The notes beneath the pieces were generated by a model. The model made no database searches. It was not told the DNA's origin and saw nothing but the letters and a program-made list of their open reading frames with translations. The translations under genes and the position numbers were made by a program. 64,000 nt of DNA. Origin: Bacillus horti. GTDB lineage: Bacteria; Bacillota; Bacilli; Caldalkalibacillales; JCM-10596. Positions 1 through 11,149 of the stretch are shown here, piece by piece. Position 1 is the stretch's first letter; each line of letters starts with the position of its first letter. The stretch spans positions 31,086-95,085 of the forward strand of contig NZ_JAUSTY010000017.1 of the NCBI RefSeq assembly GCF_030813115.1. Reading direction: 5' to 3'.

Positions 1-403
1 TTTGGAAAAAGCTTCTCATTTGTGTGAAGCCGAATGGTTTGCAGAGATAAGAAGCTTAATGATACAATTATTGCAGGAAGAGACTGGCTTCTCCTTACAC
101 CAAGGTTTTGCTCTTATCCAGGATAGATGGTTACCTTTAACTAAGGAAAGAGATCAGCTGGATATAAGCTTAGAGCTACTACTCCTATGGTACCAAGATT
201 TATTGTACAGCAAGGTTGGTCTAGAGGATCAATTCGTATATATTGATCAGACAGAACGTCTGAAGAAGCGAGCCATGTATCTGTCCAAAGAAAAAATAGC
301 TGAGGGGATCGAGCATATTTTAGGGGCGAAAAAGCGCCTCCATGCTCATGTGAATCCACAGCTGCTTCTGGAGCAGTTACTGATTCGTTTACAGGAGGGA
401 TAG
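1..403 (+). CDS. holB: DNA polymerase III delta' subunit, C-terminal part (partial)
   Basis: The reading frame is open at the left edge and ends with TAG at 401-403, so only about the last 133 residues are present. They form a Leu/Glu-rich, mostly helical segment such as the C-terminal collar domain of clamp-loader subunits. No Walker or Zn motif is expected in this part. The call rests mainly on position: in Bacillales holB directly precedes ricT, and here ricT follows after 6 nt. HolB is a clamp-loader subunit that helps load the beta clamp at the replication fork. The sequence alone would not identify the family with certainty. Confidence 0.75.
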   Translation, partial: LEKASHLCEAEWFAEIRSLMIQLLQEETGFSLHQGFALIQDRWLPLTKERDQLDISLELLLLWYQDLLYSKVGLEDQFVYIDQTERLKKRAMYLSKEKIAEGIEHILGAKKRLHAHVNPQLLLEQLLIRLQEG

Positions 404-409
404 AATAAG

Positions 410-1255
410 ATGTTTCAAGTGGTGGGGGTCCGCTTTAAAAAAGCGGGGAAGATTTATTACTTTGACCCTGAGCTTTTGCCTATACAGAAGGATCAGTTTG
501 TGATCGTGGAAACGTCTAGAGGTATAGAATACGGTAGAGCCGTAACAGAAGTAAAGCAGGTAGACGACGGGGACGTTGTTCTGCCTTTGAAGAAAGTGCT
601 ACGTATGGCCAATGAAAAGGATAAGCTGCAGGTAGACGAAAATAAATTTGCGGCGAAGGAAGCGTTTCAGGTTTGCCTAGAGAAGATCCATAATCATGAA
701 CTGGATATGAAGCTGGTAGACGTTGAATACACATTTGATCGAAACAAAGTCATTTTTTATTTTACAGCAGAAGGACGTGTTGATTTCCGAGAGCTAGTGA
801 AGGATTTGGCCTCCATCTTCCGTACGAGAATTGAGCTGAGGCAGATCGGGGTTCGTGATGAAGCGAAGATGCTTGGTGGAATCGGGCCCTGTGGGCGAGT
901 TCTGTGCTGCTCTTCCTTTTTGGGGGATTTTGAGCCCGTTTCAATTAAAATGGCTAAGGATCAAAACCTATCCTTAAACCCGGCAAAAATCTCAGGTCTA
1001 TGTGGACGCTTAATGTGTTGCTTGAAATATGAAAATGATCAATATGAATCGGCGATTCGAGATCTTCCAGACCTAGGTGAACAAGCAGAAACTTCCTTAG
1101 GACGAGGGAAGGTAGTCGGACTAAATCTTCTCGAACGGATGGTTCAGATTGAACTGACAAACCCAGATCGTGTTGTTGAGTTTACCGTTGATGAGCTCAT
1201 CGTTGGTCACCAGAATGCAGAAACGCTTGAGGAGACAAGCTATATAGAAGAATAG
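410..1255 (+). CDS. ricT: RicT/YaaT, PSP1-domain Fe-S protein
   Basis: A 281-residue PSP1-domain protein matching RicT (YaaT) of B. subtilis. Two cysteine clusters are visible, GPCGRVLCC (C161, C166, C167) and GLCGRLMCC (C198, C203, C204). These are the conserved cysteines of the family, which with RicA and RicF binds Fe-S clusters. Known role of the family: the Ric complex promotes RNase Y-dependent mRNA processing and assists sporulation, competence and biofilm formation. The start ATG has an AGGAGGGA-like site just upstream, inside the end of holB. It is tightly linked to holB and yabA, as in other Bacillales. Length is normal. Confidence 0.95.
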   Translation: MFQVVGVRFKKAGKIYYFDPELLPIQKDQFVIVETSRGIEYGRAVTEVKQVDDGDVVLPLKKVLRMANEKDKLQVDENKFAAKEAFQVCLEKIHNHELDMKLVDVEYTFDRNKVIFYFTAEGRVDFRELVKDLASIFRTRIELRQIGVRDEAKMLGGIGPCGRVLCCSSFLGDFEPVSIKMAKDQNLSLNPAKISGLCGRLMCCLKYENDQYESAIRDLPDLGEQAETSLGRGKVVGLNLLERMVQIELTNPDRVVEFTVDELIVGHQNAETLEETSYIEE

Positions 1256-1278
1256 ATCTCCTGACGGGAGTGGACAGT

Positions 1279-1647
1279 ATGGACAAAAAAGCATTGTTTG
1301 AACACGTCTCTCACCTAGAGAATCAAATTGGCGAATTGTATAAGGAATTAGGCACATTAAAGCAGCATATCACCCAGCTTCTAGAGGAAAACCACGAATT
1401 GCTGGTTGAGAATGGTCATTTGCGCACACGCTTAGAGGAGGAGATTATTCCTCAGCAAATGGACAGCCCAGCAGAAGTAAAAGGGAATCCTTCGCCAGAG
1501 AAGGACGCTCAGGCGCTCCGAGTTGGAGAGGGCTACGATAACCTAGCTAGGTTGTATCAGGAGGGTTTCCATATCTGCAATTTACATTACGGAAGTATAC
1601 GTAAAGAAGGAGACTGCTTGTTTTGTCTCTCCTTCTTAAATAAGTAG
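1279..1647 (+). CDS. yabA: Replication initiation-control protein YabA
   Basis: A 122-residue protein with an N-terminal coiled coil (about residues 1-60, beginning [10 protein letters not shown]) and a C-terminal zinc motif, HICNLHYG followed by CLFC, which is the YabA signature. YabA binds DnaA and the DnaN clamp and limits re-initiation at oriC. It also controls DnaD loading. I chose the ATG at 1279 over an in-frame GTG at 1270, because GGGAGTGG lies 7 nt upstream and the family normally begins MDKK. A hairpin terminator follows. Confidence 0.94.
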   Translation: MDKKALFEHVSHLENQIGELYKELGTLKQHITQLLEENHELLVENGHLRTRLEEEIIPQQMDSPAEVKGNPSPEKDAQALRVGEGYDNLARLYQEGFHICNLHYGSIRKEGDCLFCLSFLNK

Positions 1648-1648
1648 A

Positions 1649-1676
1649 GAGAGTCTGTTTTACAGGCTCTTTTTTG
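1649..1676 (+). terminator. Rho-independent terminator after yabA
   Basis: GAGTCTG, loop TTTTA, CAGGCTC (one G-T pair), then TTTTTT. It closes the holB-ricT-yabA group. Confidence 0.8.
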
Positions 1677-1776
1677 CACTTTAAATGATGAATGGAAACC
1701 TGAATGGAAACCAAAATGAATATAACACAGGATTATACCGCCAAACTATACATAAAGAAAGTAAGGGATTAGAAGT

Positions 1777-2541
1777 ATGTCTGATGAAAAATGGTTACAG
1801 CCCAAGGAGCGTATAGACTTTTTACATGAAGAAGCACTGAAGATTATCCAGAGTAAGGATGTTTTTTCCTTTTCCATGGACGCGGTCCTACTAGCTAAGT
1901 TTGCTTACGTACCGATTCAAAAGGGAAGGTTAATTGATCTATGCTCTGGAAATGGTGTGATTCCCCTGTTCCTAAGCCAGCGAACAAAAGGTCAGATTGA
2001 GGCTGTGGAAATTCAAGAACGCTTGTATGATATGGCTAGTCGAAGTGTTCAAATGAACGGGCTAGAGGATCGTATCAAGCTCCACCATATGGATCTAAAG
2101 GAAGCTCCAACACGTTTAGGTTATGGTCAATTTGATGTAGTCACATGCAACCCTCCTTACATGCCCGTACAAACGGGGAAGCAACACGACAACCTGCACT
2201 ATGCCATTGCTCGACATGAACTGATGTGCACGTTAGAGGATGTAATCCGTGTCTCTAGCCAGTTAGTAAGACAAGGAGGGCGAGTGGCTTTGGTTCACAG
2301 GCCAAATCGATTAGTGGATATCCTAACTTTGATGCGCCAATATCGAATAGAGCCTAAGCGCTTACGATTTATTCATCCAAAGGCAGATAAGGAAGCGAAT
2401 ATGCTACTGATTGAAGGTATGAAGGATGGTCAGCCTGATTTAAAGCTTATGCCAGCGCTTGTAGCCTATACAGAAAACAATACGTATACCCCGGAAATGG
2501 AACGTTTATATAGTGGTGAACTAATGGAGATGATGGGATGA
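1777..2541 (+). CDS. yabB: TrmN6-like class I SAM-dependent methyltransferase (YabB)
   Basis: A 254-residue Rossmann methyltransferase. The SAM-binding motif is LIDLCSGNGVIPL (about residues 52-64) and the amino-methylase motif IV is CNPPY (about 125-129), typical of N6-adenine methyltransferases. The family is called tRNA1(Val)(adenine37-N6)-methyltransferase, by homology to E. coli TrmN6. Its exact substrate in Bacillales is inferred, not shown. The stop codon overlaps the yazA start as ATGA (2538-2541), so the two are translationally coupled. The ribosome site AAGGGA is weak. Confidence 0.88.
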   Translation: MSDEKWLQPKERIDFLHEEALKIIQSKDVFSFSMDAVLLAKFAYVPIQKGRLIDLCSGNGVIPLFLSQRTKGQIEAVEIQERLYDMASRSVQMNGLEDRIKLHHMDLKEAPTRLGYGQFDVVTCNPPYMPVQTGKQHDNLHYAIARHELMCTLEDVIRVSSQLVRQGGRVALVHRPNRLVDILTLMRQYRIEPKRLRFIHPKADKEANMLLIEGMKDGQPDLKLMPALVAYTENNTYTPEMERLYSGELMEMMG

Positions 2542-2891
2542 AGCACTATGTTTATATGCTAAGGTGTAAGGATCATAGCTTGTACACCGGATATACAACA
2601 GATGTGCAGAGACGTCTTAAAAGGCATGAGGAAGGCAAGGGTGCCAAATATACTAGAGGCAGAGGACCTTTTGAGATTGTCTACGTAGAGGAGTGTGGAG
2701 ACAAATCCTATGCCCTTCAAAGAGAGGCAGCTATTAAAAAGCTTTCAACCAATCACAAGAAAAAGTTAATCGAGCAAACCCTGCAGGATGAGCATAACGA
2801 GCTTCCGGAACAACGTGAGCAAAGGAAACAGCAGGAACTCTCGGAATCTACGCTATTTACGTCGCTTCGAACGAGAAGGGAGGAGGGGTAA
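2538..2891 (+). CDS. yazA: GIY-YIG domain protein YazA
   Basis: A 117-residue protein of the UPF0213 (YhbQ/YazA) family. The GIY-YIG core is visible at the start as VYMLRCKDHSLYTGYT, with conserved R (QRRLKRHEEGKGAKYTRGR) and E (ALQREAAIK) residues. This is a single nuclease-type domain without a partner domain. Nuclease activity is possible from the fold, but the physiological role in Bacillales is not settled. It overlaps yabB by 4 nt and rsmI follows after 2 nt. The polar tail from about residue 90 is longer than the core domain requires. Confidence 0.9.
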   Translation: MKHYVYMLRCKDHSLYTGYTTDVQRRLKRHEEGKGAKYTRGRGPFEIVYVEECGDKSYALQREAAIKKLSTNHKKKLIEQTLQDEHNELPEQREQRKQQELSESTLFTSLRTRREEG

Positions 2892-2893
2892 GC

Positions 2894-3802
2894 ATGTGGT
2901 CTCAGTCAAGCTATAAGAAGAAAGCGAACGATGAAAAACAAGACTCTATGACAGAGCAAGGAACGCTCTTTTTGGTACCAACACCCATAGGGAACCTAGA
3001 GGACATCACCTATAGAGCCCTAGAAATATTAAAAAATGTTGATTACATAGCGGCAGAGGATACCCGTCATACGAAAAAGCTGTTGCATTACTTTGAGATA
3101 TCCAAACCAATGATAAGCTATCATGAACATAACAAACTACAAAGTGGCGAGAAAATTCTGCGTGATTTGGAGAACGGTCAAAAGGTTGCTCTTGTGACAG
3201 ATGCGGGGATGCCAGGTATTTCTGACCCAGGGGCAGATATCGTAAAAGAAGCTGTTAGACAGCAGATCAACGTTGTTTCACTCCCTGGAGCTAATGCGGC
3301 TTTGACAGCGTTAGTAGCGTCAGGAGTAGAAACAGATCAGTTTTTGTTTATCGGATTCCTTGATCGACATAAAAAAAGGAAAATAGAACAGCTAGAGCTC
3401 ATCAAGACAGAGCCCTACACCTTAATTTTTTATGAAGCTCCCCATCGCATCAAGGAAACTGTAGCTGCTATACATCATGTTTTTGGTGATCGACAAGTGG
3501 CCTTAGCACGGGAATTAAGCAAAAAGCATGAGGAGTATGTACGGGGAACAACGACCGAATTAGCCGAGTATGTTCAGCATCACGAGCTAAAAGGAGAGAT
3601 CTGCCTCATCGTGACGGGAGCTGACCCAGCAGCCATAGAAGCAGAAAAAGAAGCCCTATGGTGGGAGAGTTTAAGTGTAAAACAGCATGTTGAATCCTAT
3701 ATCGAGAAAGGGCAATCCTCCAAGGAAGCAATCAAACAAGTTGCTCAGGAACGCAATGTACCCAAACGAGACGTTTACCAAAGCTACCATGTAGAAGAAT
3801 AA
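2894..3802 (+). CDS. rsmI: 16S rRNA (cytidine1402-2'-O)-methyltransferase RsmI
   Basis: A 302-residue tetrapyrrole-methylase-fold enzyme. The N-terminal LFLVPTPIGNLEDIT, AAEDTRH, TDAGMPGISDPG and SLPGANAALTALVASG segments are all RsmI hallmarks. It 2'-O-methylates C1402 in the decoding centre of 16S rRNA. The ATG at 2894 has GGAGGGG 5 nt upstream. An internal ATG at 2948 (MTEQGTLF) lies closer to the conserved core and is the alternative start. It is last of the yabB-yazA-rsmI group and faces convergent abrB. Confidence 0.95.
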   Translation: MWSQSSYKKKANDEKQDSMTEQGTLFLVPTPIGNLEDITYRALEILKNVDYIAAEDTRHTKKLLHYFEISKPMISYHEHNKLQSGEKILRDLENGQKVALVTDAGMPGISDPGADIVKEAVRQQINVVSLPGANAALTALVASGVETDQFLFIGFLDRHKKRKIEQLELIKTEPYTLIFYEAPHRIKETVAAIHHVFGDRQVALARELSKKHEEYVRGTTTELAEYVQHHELKGEICLIVTGADPAAIEAEKEALWWESLSVKQHVESYIEKGQSSKEAIKQVAQERNVPKRDVYQSYHVEE

Positions 3803-3854
3803 TTTTTTTGAATGAAATCCTACACCTATTAAATAGGCGCAAGTAAAAGCAAAA

Positions 3855-3917
3855 AACCCTTAAGAGTTACGGATGAAACAAAGCGATAAGCTTTAGAAGC
3901 ATCGTACCTTGAGGGTT
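3855..3917 (-). terminator. Long bipartite hairpin, probable abrB terminator
   Basis: The outer arms AACCCTTAAG (3855-3864) and CTTGAGGGTT (3908-3917) pair almost perfectly. Inside them GTTACGGATG pairs with CATCGTAC, and AAGC pairs with GCTT. On the minus strand the structure is followed by a T run (complement of 3851-3856), so it fits a terminator for abrB. On the plus strand there is no T tract. It is longer and more ordered than most terminators. A 14-bp palindrome, TTTAACCGGTTAAA, lies at 3936-3949, between it and abrB. Confidence 0.6.
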
Positions 3918-3987
3918 ATACTTGGTTCTTCTCCATTTAACCGGTTAAACAAGCTGAGGATAAACCAATATATTTGCTTTCTAGAAA

Positions 3988-4278
3988 TTAAGATGAATGC
4001 TTTTTAGCGTAGCTTTCAATCGTAGGTAATAAAGACTGAACAGCTTCAGGGCTAAGGATTAGCTTACCATCGTTAAGAACAAGATTGTCTTCGCTAATAT
4101 GTCCAGTAACCATGCATGCCATTCTAGGCTCGTATTTTCTTAAGATGATTTTTTCTCCGTCAACATAAATTTCTAAAGCATCTTTTTCTGCAATGCCAAG
4201 TGTACGACGAAGCTCGATAGGGATAACTACTCTTCCTAACTCGTCAACCTTACGTACAATACCAGTACTTTTTAACAT
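3988..4278 (-). CDS. abrB: Transition-state regulator AbrB
   Basis: A 96-residue regulator. The N-terminal SpoVT/AbrB swapped-hairpin DNA-binding domain reads STGIVRKVDELGRVVIPIEL, nearly identical to B. subtilis AbrB. The C-terminal half is the dimerisation part. It represses post-exponential genes during growth. I set the start at MLKSTG (4278) because homologues begin there and AGAGGAG lies upstream. Longer in-frame starts add a tail not seen in the family. It is the only minus-strand gene in the window. The promoter carries Spo0A boxes, the expected off-switch. Confidence 0.96.
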   Translation of the reverse strand: MLKSTGIVRKVDELGRVVIPIELRRTLGIAEKDALEIYVDGEKIILRKYEPRMACMVTGHISEDNLVLNDGKLILSPEAVQSLLPTIESYAKKHSS

Positions 4279-4342
4279 AATTTCATTTCTCCTCTCAAAG
4301 TGTTCATATTTGTACCTTTTTTGATTTTCTAGATCGCCAAAT

Positions 4343-4446
4343 TTCGACATCTTGCTACCCACATAATACCAACAAATAGTCTAACTAGTCAATCACTTTT
4401 TTTACAGAAAAAGGTCATCGACAACAAAATAGTATAAAATTCGACA
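4343..4446 (-). promoter_or_regulatory. abrB promoter with Spo0A boxes
   Basis: On the minus strand a sigma-A-type promoter reads TTGACT (4392-4387), 18 nt, TATTAT (4368-4363). A perfect 0A box TGTCGAA (4349-4343) lies just downstream of the predicted start site, as in B. subtilis, where Spo0A~P represses abrB from there. Another perfect box lies at 4446-4440 and a 6/7 match at 4423-4417, upstream of the -35. Boxes and promoter are seen directly; repression is inferred from the family. Confidence 0.8.
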
Positions 4447-4584
4447 AATTTCTTTCTCATATTACTCGGAAACTATTTCGAAAAACAAAAGGTTTTAATG
4501 GGGGAGGTATTTATTTTTGGTACAAATTAACTATATGGTTGAAGATAAAGTAGACTGTAGCTCCTAACTAAAGTCTCCCTAAGC

Positions 4585-4614
4585 TTGACAAAACCCTTGA
4601 TACTTAGGTATATT
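4585..4614 (+). promoter_or_regulatory. Sigma-A promoter of metS
   Basis: TTGACA, 18-nt spacer, TATATT. It is placed to start a leader of about 400 nt that contains the metS T-box. Confidence 0.75.
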
Positions 4615-4659
4615 TTCCTTTAAGAAAGAGCAAACCTATGGTAAAGGTCCTTTTATTTT

Positions 4660-4922
4660 ATACATTTGCATACTCAATGAACAGATAAGTACATGATAGC
4701 CATTTAACACAGAGAGCCGGGGGAGCTGAAAACCGGTGTAAATGAATCAGGGAAAATGGTCTGGGAGAGTTAGTTGTCGAGACGAGCTATCGTTAAGGCT
4801 TCTACGTTACTCTGCGTTAAGGAGACAGTCTATGACTGAATGAGCCTGCTTTTGTGAAAAAGCAGGGAATTTGGGTGGTAACACGAGTCAACTCTCGTCC
4901 CAGTAGGGATGAGAGTTTTTTT
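4660..4922 (+). promoter_or_regulatory. T-box leader (tRNA-Met) upstream of metS
   Basis: The T-box core GGGTGGTAACACG sits at 4873-4885; its TGGT would pair with the ACCA end of tRNA-Met. The stem I apical motifs AGAGAGCCGG and GCTGAAAACCGG lie around 4711-4738, and AGTA near 4690 fits the loop-E/S-turn. An ATG at 4756-4758, followed by G and then TCTGGGAG, sits where the specifier codon is expected. The terminator is AACTCTCGTCCC (4890-4901) with GGGATGAGAGTT (4906-4917) and a T run. Uncharged tRNA-Met would favour antitermination. The 5' boundary is approximate. Confidence 0.9.
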
Positions 4923-5012
4923 GTGCTTGGCGATTATCTTCTAAGTGCTAGACTAGGTTACTTCTTCTGAAGCGATTCAAATGAGGCTTTTCTTAAATTT
5001 TATGAAAACTAG

Positions 5013-7037
<2,025 letters not shown>

Positions 7038-7134
7038 TGGGCTTCATGTAAATATCATATTTTCTTGTGTTCTATAATCGAACACGATGTTATCAAGGTA
7101 ACATTCATACTCGAATACTAGAAAGGAGCCTAAC

Positions 7135-7905
7135 ATGCTATTTGATACTCATACCCATTTGAACGACAAAGCGTTTGATGAGGATCGCCAGCAGGTGATG
7201 CAGCGAGCACAGGAGGAAGGTGTTTCCTTGCTTGTGAACGTAGGCTTTAATCGTGAAACGATTCCCCCAACCCTACAGCTAGCGGAGACTTATGACTTTG
7301 TCTATGCTGCTGTTGGTTGGCATCCCCAAGATGCGAGTGATTTCACGCAGGAGCATTTATCTTGGATAGAGGAGTTGGCTTGTACGCATCCGAAGGTCGT
7401 AGCTATCGGGGAAATGGGCTTGGATTATTACTGGGACAATGCCCCTCGAGATGTGCAGAAGGACGTATTCAGGCAGCAGATTGCCTTAGCAAAAAGAGTG
7501 AAGAAGCCGATCATTATCCATGATCGTGACGCTCATCGAGATGTGGTCGATATCCTTAAAGAAGAAGGGGCGGATCAGGTCGGAGGGATTATGCATTGTT
7601 TTGGAGGAAGTGTAGAGATTGCTCAGGAGTGTTTGGACTTAGGCTTCTACATTTCCTTTGGTGGCCCTCTTACGTTTAAAAATGCAAAAAAACCAAAAGA
7701 GGTAGCCAAGTACATCCCGTTAGATCGCTTGCTGATTGAAACGGATAGTCCCTATTTAACACCACATCCTTACCGGGGCAAACGTAATGAGTCAAGCTAT
7801 GTCAAGCACGTAGCCCAAAGCATGGCAGAAATTAAAGAAGTTTCCTATGAAGAGATTTGTCGGATCACTTTAGAGAATGGAAAAAGGGTGTTTGGTCTCA
7901 GCTAG
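7135..7905 (+). CDS. yabD: TatD-family metal-dependent hydrolase YabD
   Basis: A 256-residue TIM-barrel hydrolase of the TatD DNase family. Metal-binding residues are visible as DTHTHLN near the N-terminus, GEMGLDYYW, IIHDRDAH, MHCFGGS and ETDSPYLTPHP. Members are 3'-5' exonucleases or DNases acting on damaged DNA; the precise role of YabD is unproven. GAAAGGAGCC lies upstream of the ATG. It sits between metS and yabE, as in B. subtilis. Confidence 0.93.
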   Translation: MLFDTHTHLNDKAFDEDRQQVMQRAQEEGVSLLVNVGFNRETIPPTLQLAETYDFVYAAVGWHPQDASDFTQEHLSWIEELACTHPKVVAIGEMGLDYYWDNAPRDVQKDVFRQQIALAKRVKKPIIIHDRDAHRDVVDILKEEGADQVGGIMHCFGGSVEIAQECLDLGFYISFGGPLTFKNAKKPKEVAKYIPLDRLLIETDSPYLTPHPYRGKRNESSYVKHVAQSMAEIKEVSYEEICRITLENGKRVFGLS

Positions 7906-7990
7906 TTTTTTGCCCTGTCATACTCTGTCATGATCCCACATAACAGTAAGAGGAATCCCGATGTCGATTCTCCCCGTCGATAAAAGCTTT

Positions 7991-8020
7991 TTGACAGCTT
8001 GCTCCCCATTAGGTTAGAAT
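7991..8020 (+). promoter_or_regulatory. Promoter upstream of yabE
   Basis: TTGACA, 18-nt spacer, TAGAAT, about 30 nt before the chosen yabE start. This is a sigma-A-like match. Known B. subtilis yabE regulation by ECF sigma factors and an antisense RNA cannot be judged here. Confidence 0.6.
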
Positions 8021-8049
8021 GGGCAACAGGAAAGGGAGGAGATAAATTC

Positions 8050-9120
8050 ATGATAGGTTCGAGCTTGAAGAAGCTGTGGGGTAAGGTGAGTCAGCCTTAT
8101 ACCAAAAAGCTTCTCATCGTAGCTTGCTTCATCGTGGCCTGTCTTACACTGGTAGCGTTCAGTATCAACGAGGAGTATGATGTCCAAGTGAATCTGAACG
8201 GACACGAGATGCAAGTAACGACCCAAGCAAAAACAGTCCAGGAATTGCTCCAGAAACTAGGGATTGCCTACACGTATCAAGATCAAATAGATCCAGAATT
8301 AAACACAGAACTTGAATCAGATATGACTATCACGTGGAAACAAGCAAAACAATTATCAGTGATCCGCTATGGAACACTGGAATCCGTTTGGACAACAGCC
8401 CAGACGGTTGGAGAATTCATCGAGGAACAAGGAATAGAGCTTGAGGATGAAAATATTGAAGTCAAACCAGATCCTCATCATAGGCTGTATTCAAATCAAT
8501 GGGTCGAAATAGCAGAAGTCTACGAAACAACCGAGGAGGAGGAATTTACGGTTCCTTATCAAACGGTTCGCAGAGACGACCCAAACATGCTACAGGGTCA
8601 AGAGAAGAAGGTTGCAGATGGAAAAGATGGGCTAGGGAAAAATGTTTATCAGGTTTCCTACAGAAATGGCTTTCAAACACAGCGGGAGAAAGTAGAGACG
8701 CATGTGATTGAAGAGAAAAAGGATGAAATTGTGGCTGTAGGCACGATGGCTTCCGTTTCTAGGGGAGGATACGTATTTGCACCGAGATCTGTCTTAGAAG
8801 ATGTAACGTTAACCGCCTACTCTGCAGGGGAGGCACATACGGGAAAAACGGCTGACCATCCTCAGTATGGGATTACTCGCTCAGGAGCACGAGTGGAGGA
8901 AGGACGAACGATTGCCGTAGATCCGAATGTAATCCCTTTAGGGACATGGGTATACATTGAAGATATAGGATTGCGTAAAGCCGAGGATACCGGCGGTGCT
9001 ATAAAGGGGAATAAGATCGACGTTTATTACGATAGTGATAGCACAGCCAGAAATTTTGGTGTAAAAAGGAATTACAAGGTGTACATCATCGGGAAGAACA
9101 AGCCGGCAGCTTTAGAGTAA
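8050..9120 (+). CDS. yabE: YabE, G5/3D-domain cell-wall protein (Rpf/Sps-like)
   Basis: A 356-residue exported protein. It has a membrane or signal segment (about residues 15-38, LLIVACFIVACLTLVAFS) and two DUF348 repeats (about 43-75 and 100-130). A G5 domain follows (about 150-215), then a C-terminal 3D domain (about 255-350) with LTAYSAG and EDTGGAIKGNKIDVYY, carrying the three conserved Asp. The 3D fold is shared with lytic transglycosylases, so wall remodelling is likely. I start at ATG 8050, preceded by AAAGGGAGGA; the frame extends upstream to a TTG inside the promoter. It is shorter than I recall for B. subtilis YabE, apparently by one DUF348 copy. Confidence 0.88.
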   Translation: MIGSSLKKLWGKVSQPYTKKLLIVACFIVACLTLVAFSINEEYDVQVNLNGHEMQVTTQAKTVQELLQKLGIAYTYQDQIDPELNTELESDMTITWKQAKQLSVIRYGTLESVWTTAQTVGEFIEEQGIELEDENIEVKPDPHHRLYSNQWVEIAEVYETTEEEEFTVPYQTVRRDDPNMLQGQEKKVADGKDGLGKNVYQVSYRNGFQTQREKVETHVIEEKKDEIVAVGTMASVSRGGYVFAPRSVLEDVTLTAYSAGEAHTGKTADHPQYGITRSGARVEEGRTIAVDPNVIPLGTWVYIEDIGLRKAEDTGGAIKGNKIDVYYDSDSTARNFGVKRNYKVYIIGKNKPAALE

Positions 9121-9163
9121 AATATAGGCTAAGTTGTCTCCTGAGGTAAAGGATTAAGCTCAT

Positions 9164-10604
<1,441 letters not shown>

Positions 10605-10634
10605 CATGTGGAAGGCTCAATCCGTCTAGCCATA

Positions 10635-10664
10635 CCCAGCAACTTTTGTTGCTGGGCTTTATTT
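10635..10664 (+). terminator. Terminator after ksgA
   Basis: Perfect 9-bp stem CCCAGCAAC / GTTGCTGGG with a TTTT loop, followed by CTTTATTT. Confidence 0.88.
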
Positions 10665-10708
10665 CGTGATAAAATAATGAAAACTAGGTAAGCGGAGGAT
10701 GGTGGAGC

Positions 10709-11062
10709 ATGAACAAGCATAGAATTTATACAACAAGTGTCGCAGGTGTCTATCCCCATTATGTTACGAAAGCGGAGAAAAAAGGCCGGACGAAGACAGA
10801 AGTCGATGAAATCATCCGTTGGCTGACAGGATATAGTCAGGAGGAGTTTGAAGCCCAACTGGAAAAACAAACAGATTTTGAAACCTTCTTTGCGGAAGCG
10901 CCAGGGATGAATCCATCACGGAATTTGATCAAGGGTGTGATCTGTGGTGTCCGAATAGAAGAGATCGAAGAAACAACTATGCGAGAAATCCGCTACCTCG
11001 ATAAGCTGGTCGATGAGCTAGCAAAAGGAAAAGCGATGGAGAAGATTTTGCGAAAGCAATAG
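10709..11062 (+). CDS. DUF2200-family protein
   Basis: A 117-residue soluble protein of the DUF2200 family, recognised from the near-invariant [20 protein letters not shown] and the following [17 protein letters not shown]. Function is unknown. No catalytic motif, signal or membrane segment is visible. The best ribosome site is GGTGGAGC, 4 nt before ATG. It sits alone between the ksgA terminator and sigma-K-driven yabG, where B. subtilis has no gene, so it is probably an accessory insertion. The family is patchily distributed, so lateral transfer is possible but not demonstrated. Confidence 0.8.
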   Translation: MNKHRIYTTSVAGVYPHYVTKAEKKGRTKTEVDEIIRWLTGYSQEEFEAQLEKQTDFETFFAEAPGMNPSRNLIKGVICGVRIEEIEETTMREIRYLDKLVDELAKGKAMEKILRKQ

Positions 11063-11100
11063 TTATAAGAGAGATGCTATAGAGATAAAACAATGACATA

Positions 11101-11129
11101 CACCTAACCTTCATCATTTGCATACGGTA
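11101..11129 (+). promoter_or_regulatory. Candidate sigma-K promoter of yabG
   Basis: -35 CACC (11101-11104), 16-nt spacer, -10 CATACGGTA (11121-11129). This fits the late mother-cell sigma-K consensus (mACm, 16-17, CATAnnnTA). B. subtilis yabG is a sigma-K gene, which supports the reading. Confidence 0.65.
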
Positions 11130-11149
11130 GTAGCAGAGGAGGTTGGAGT

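Noticed and set aside
3855..3917. Terminator for rsmI on the + strand
   Set aside because: The hairpin is not followed by a T tract on the + strand; the T run lies on the minus-strand side, which suits abrB.
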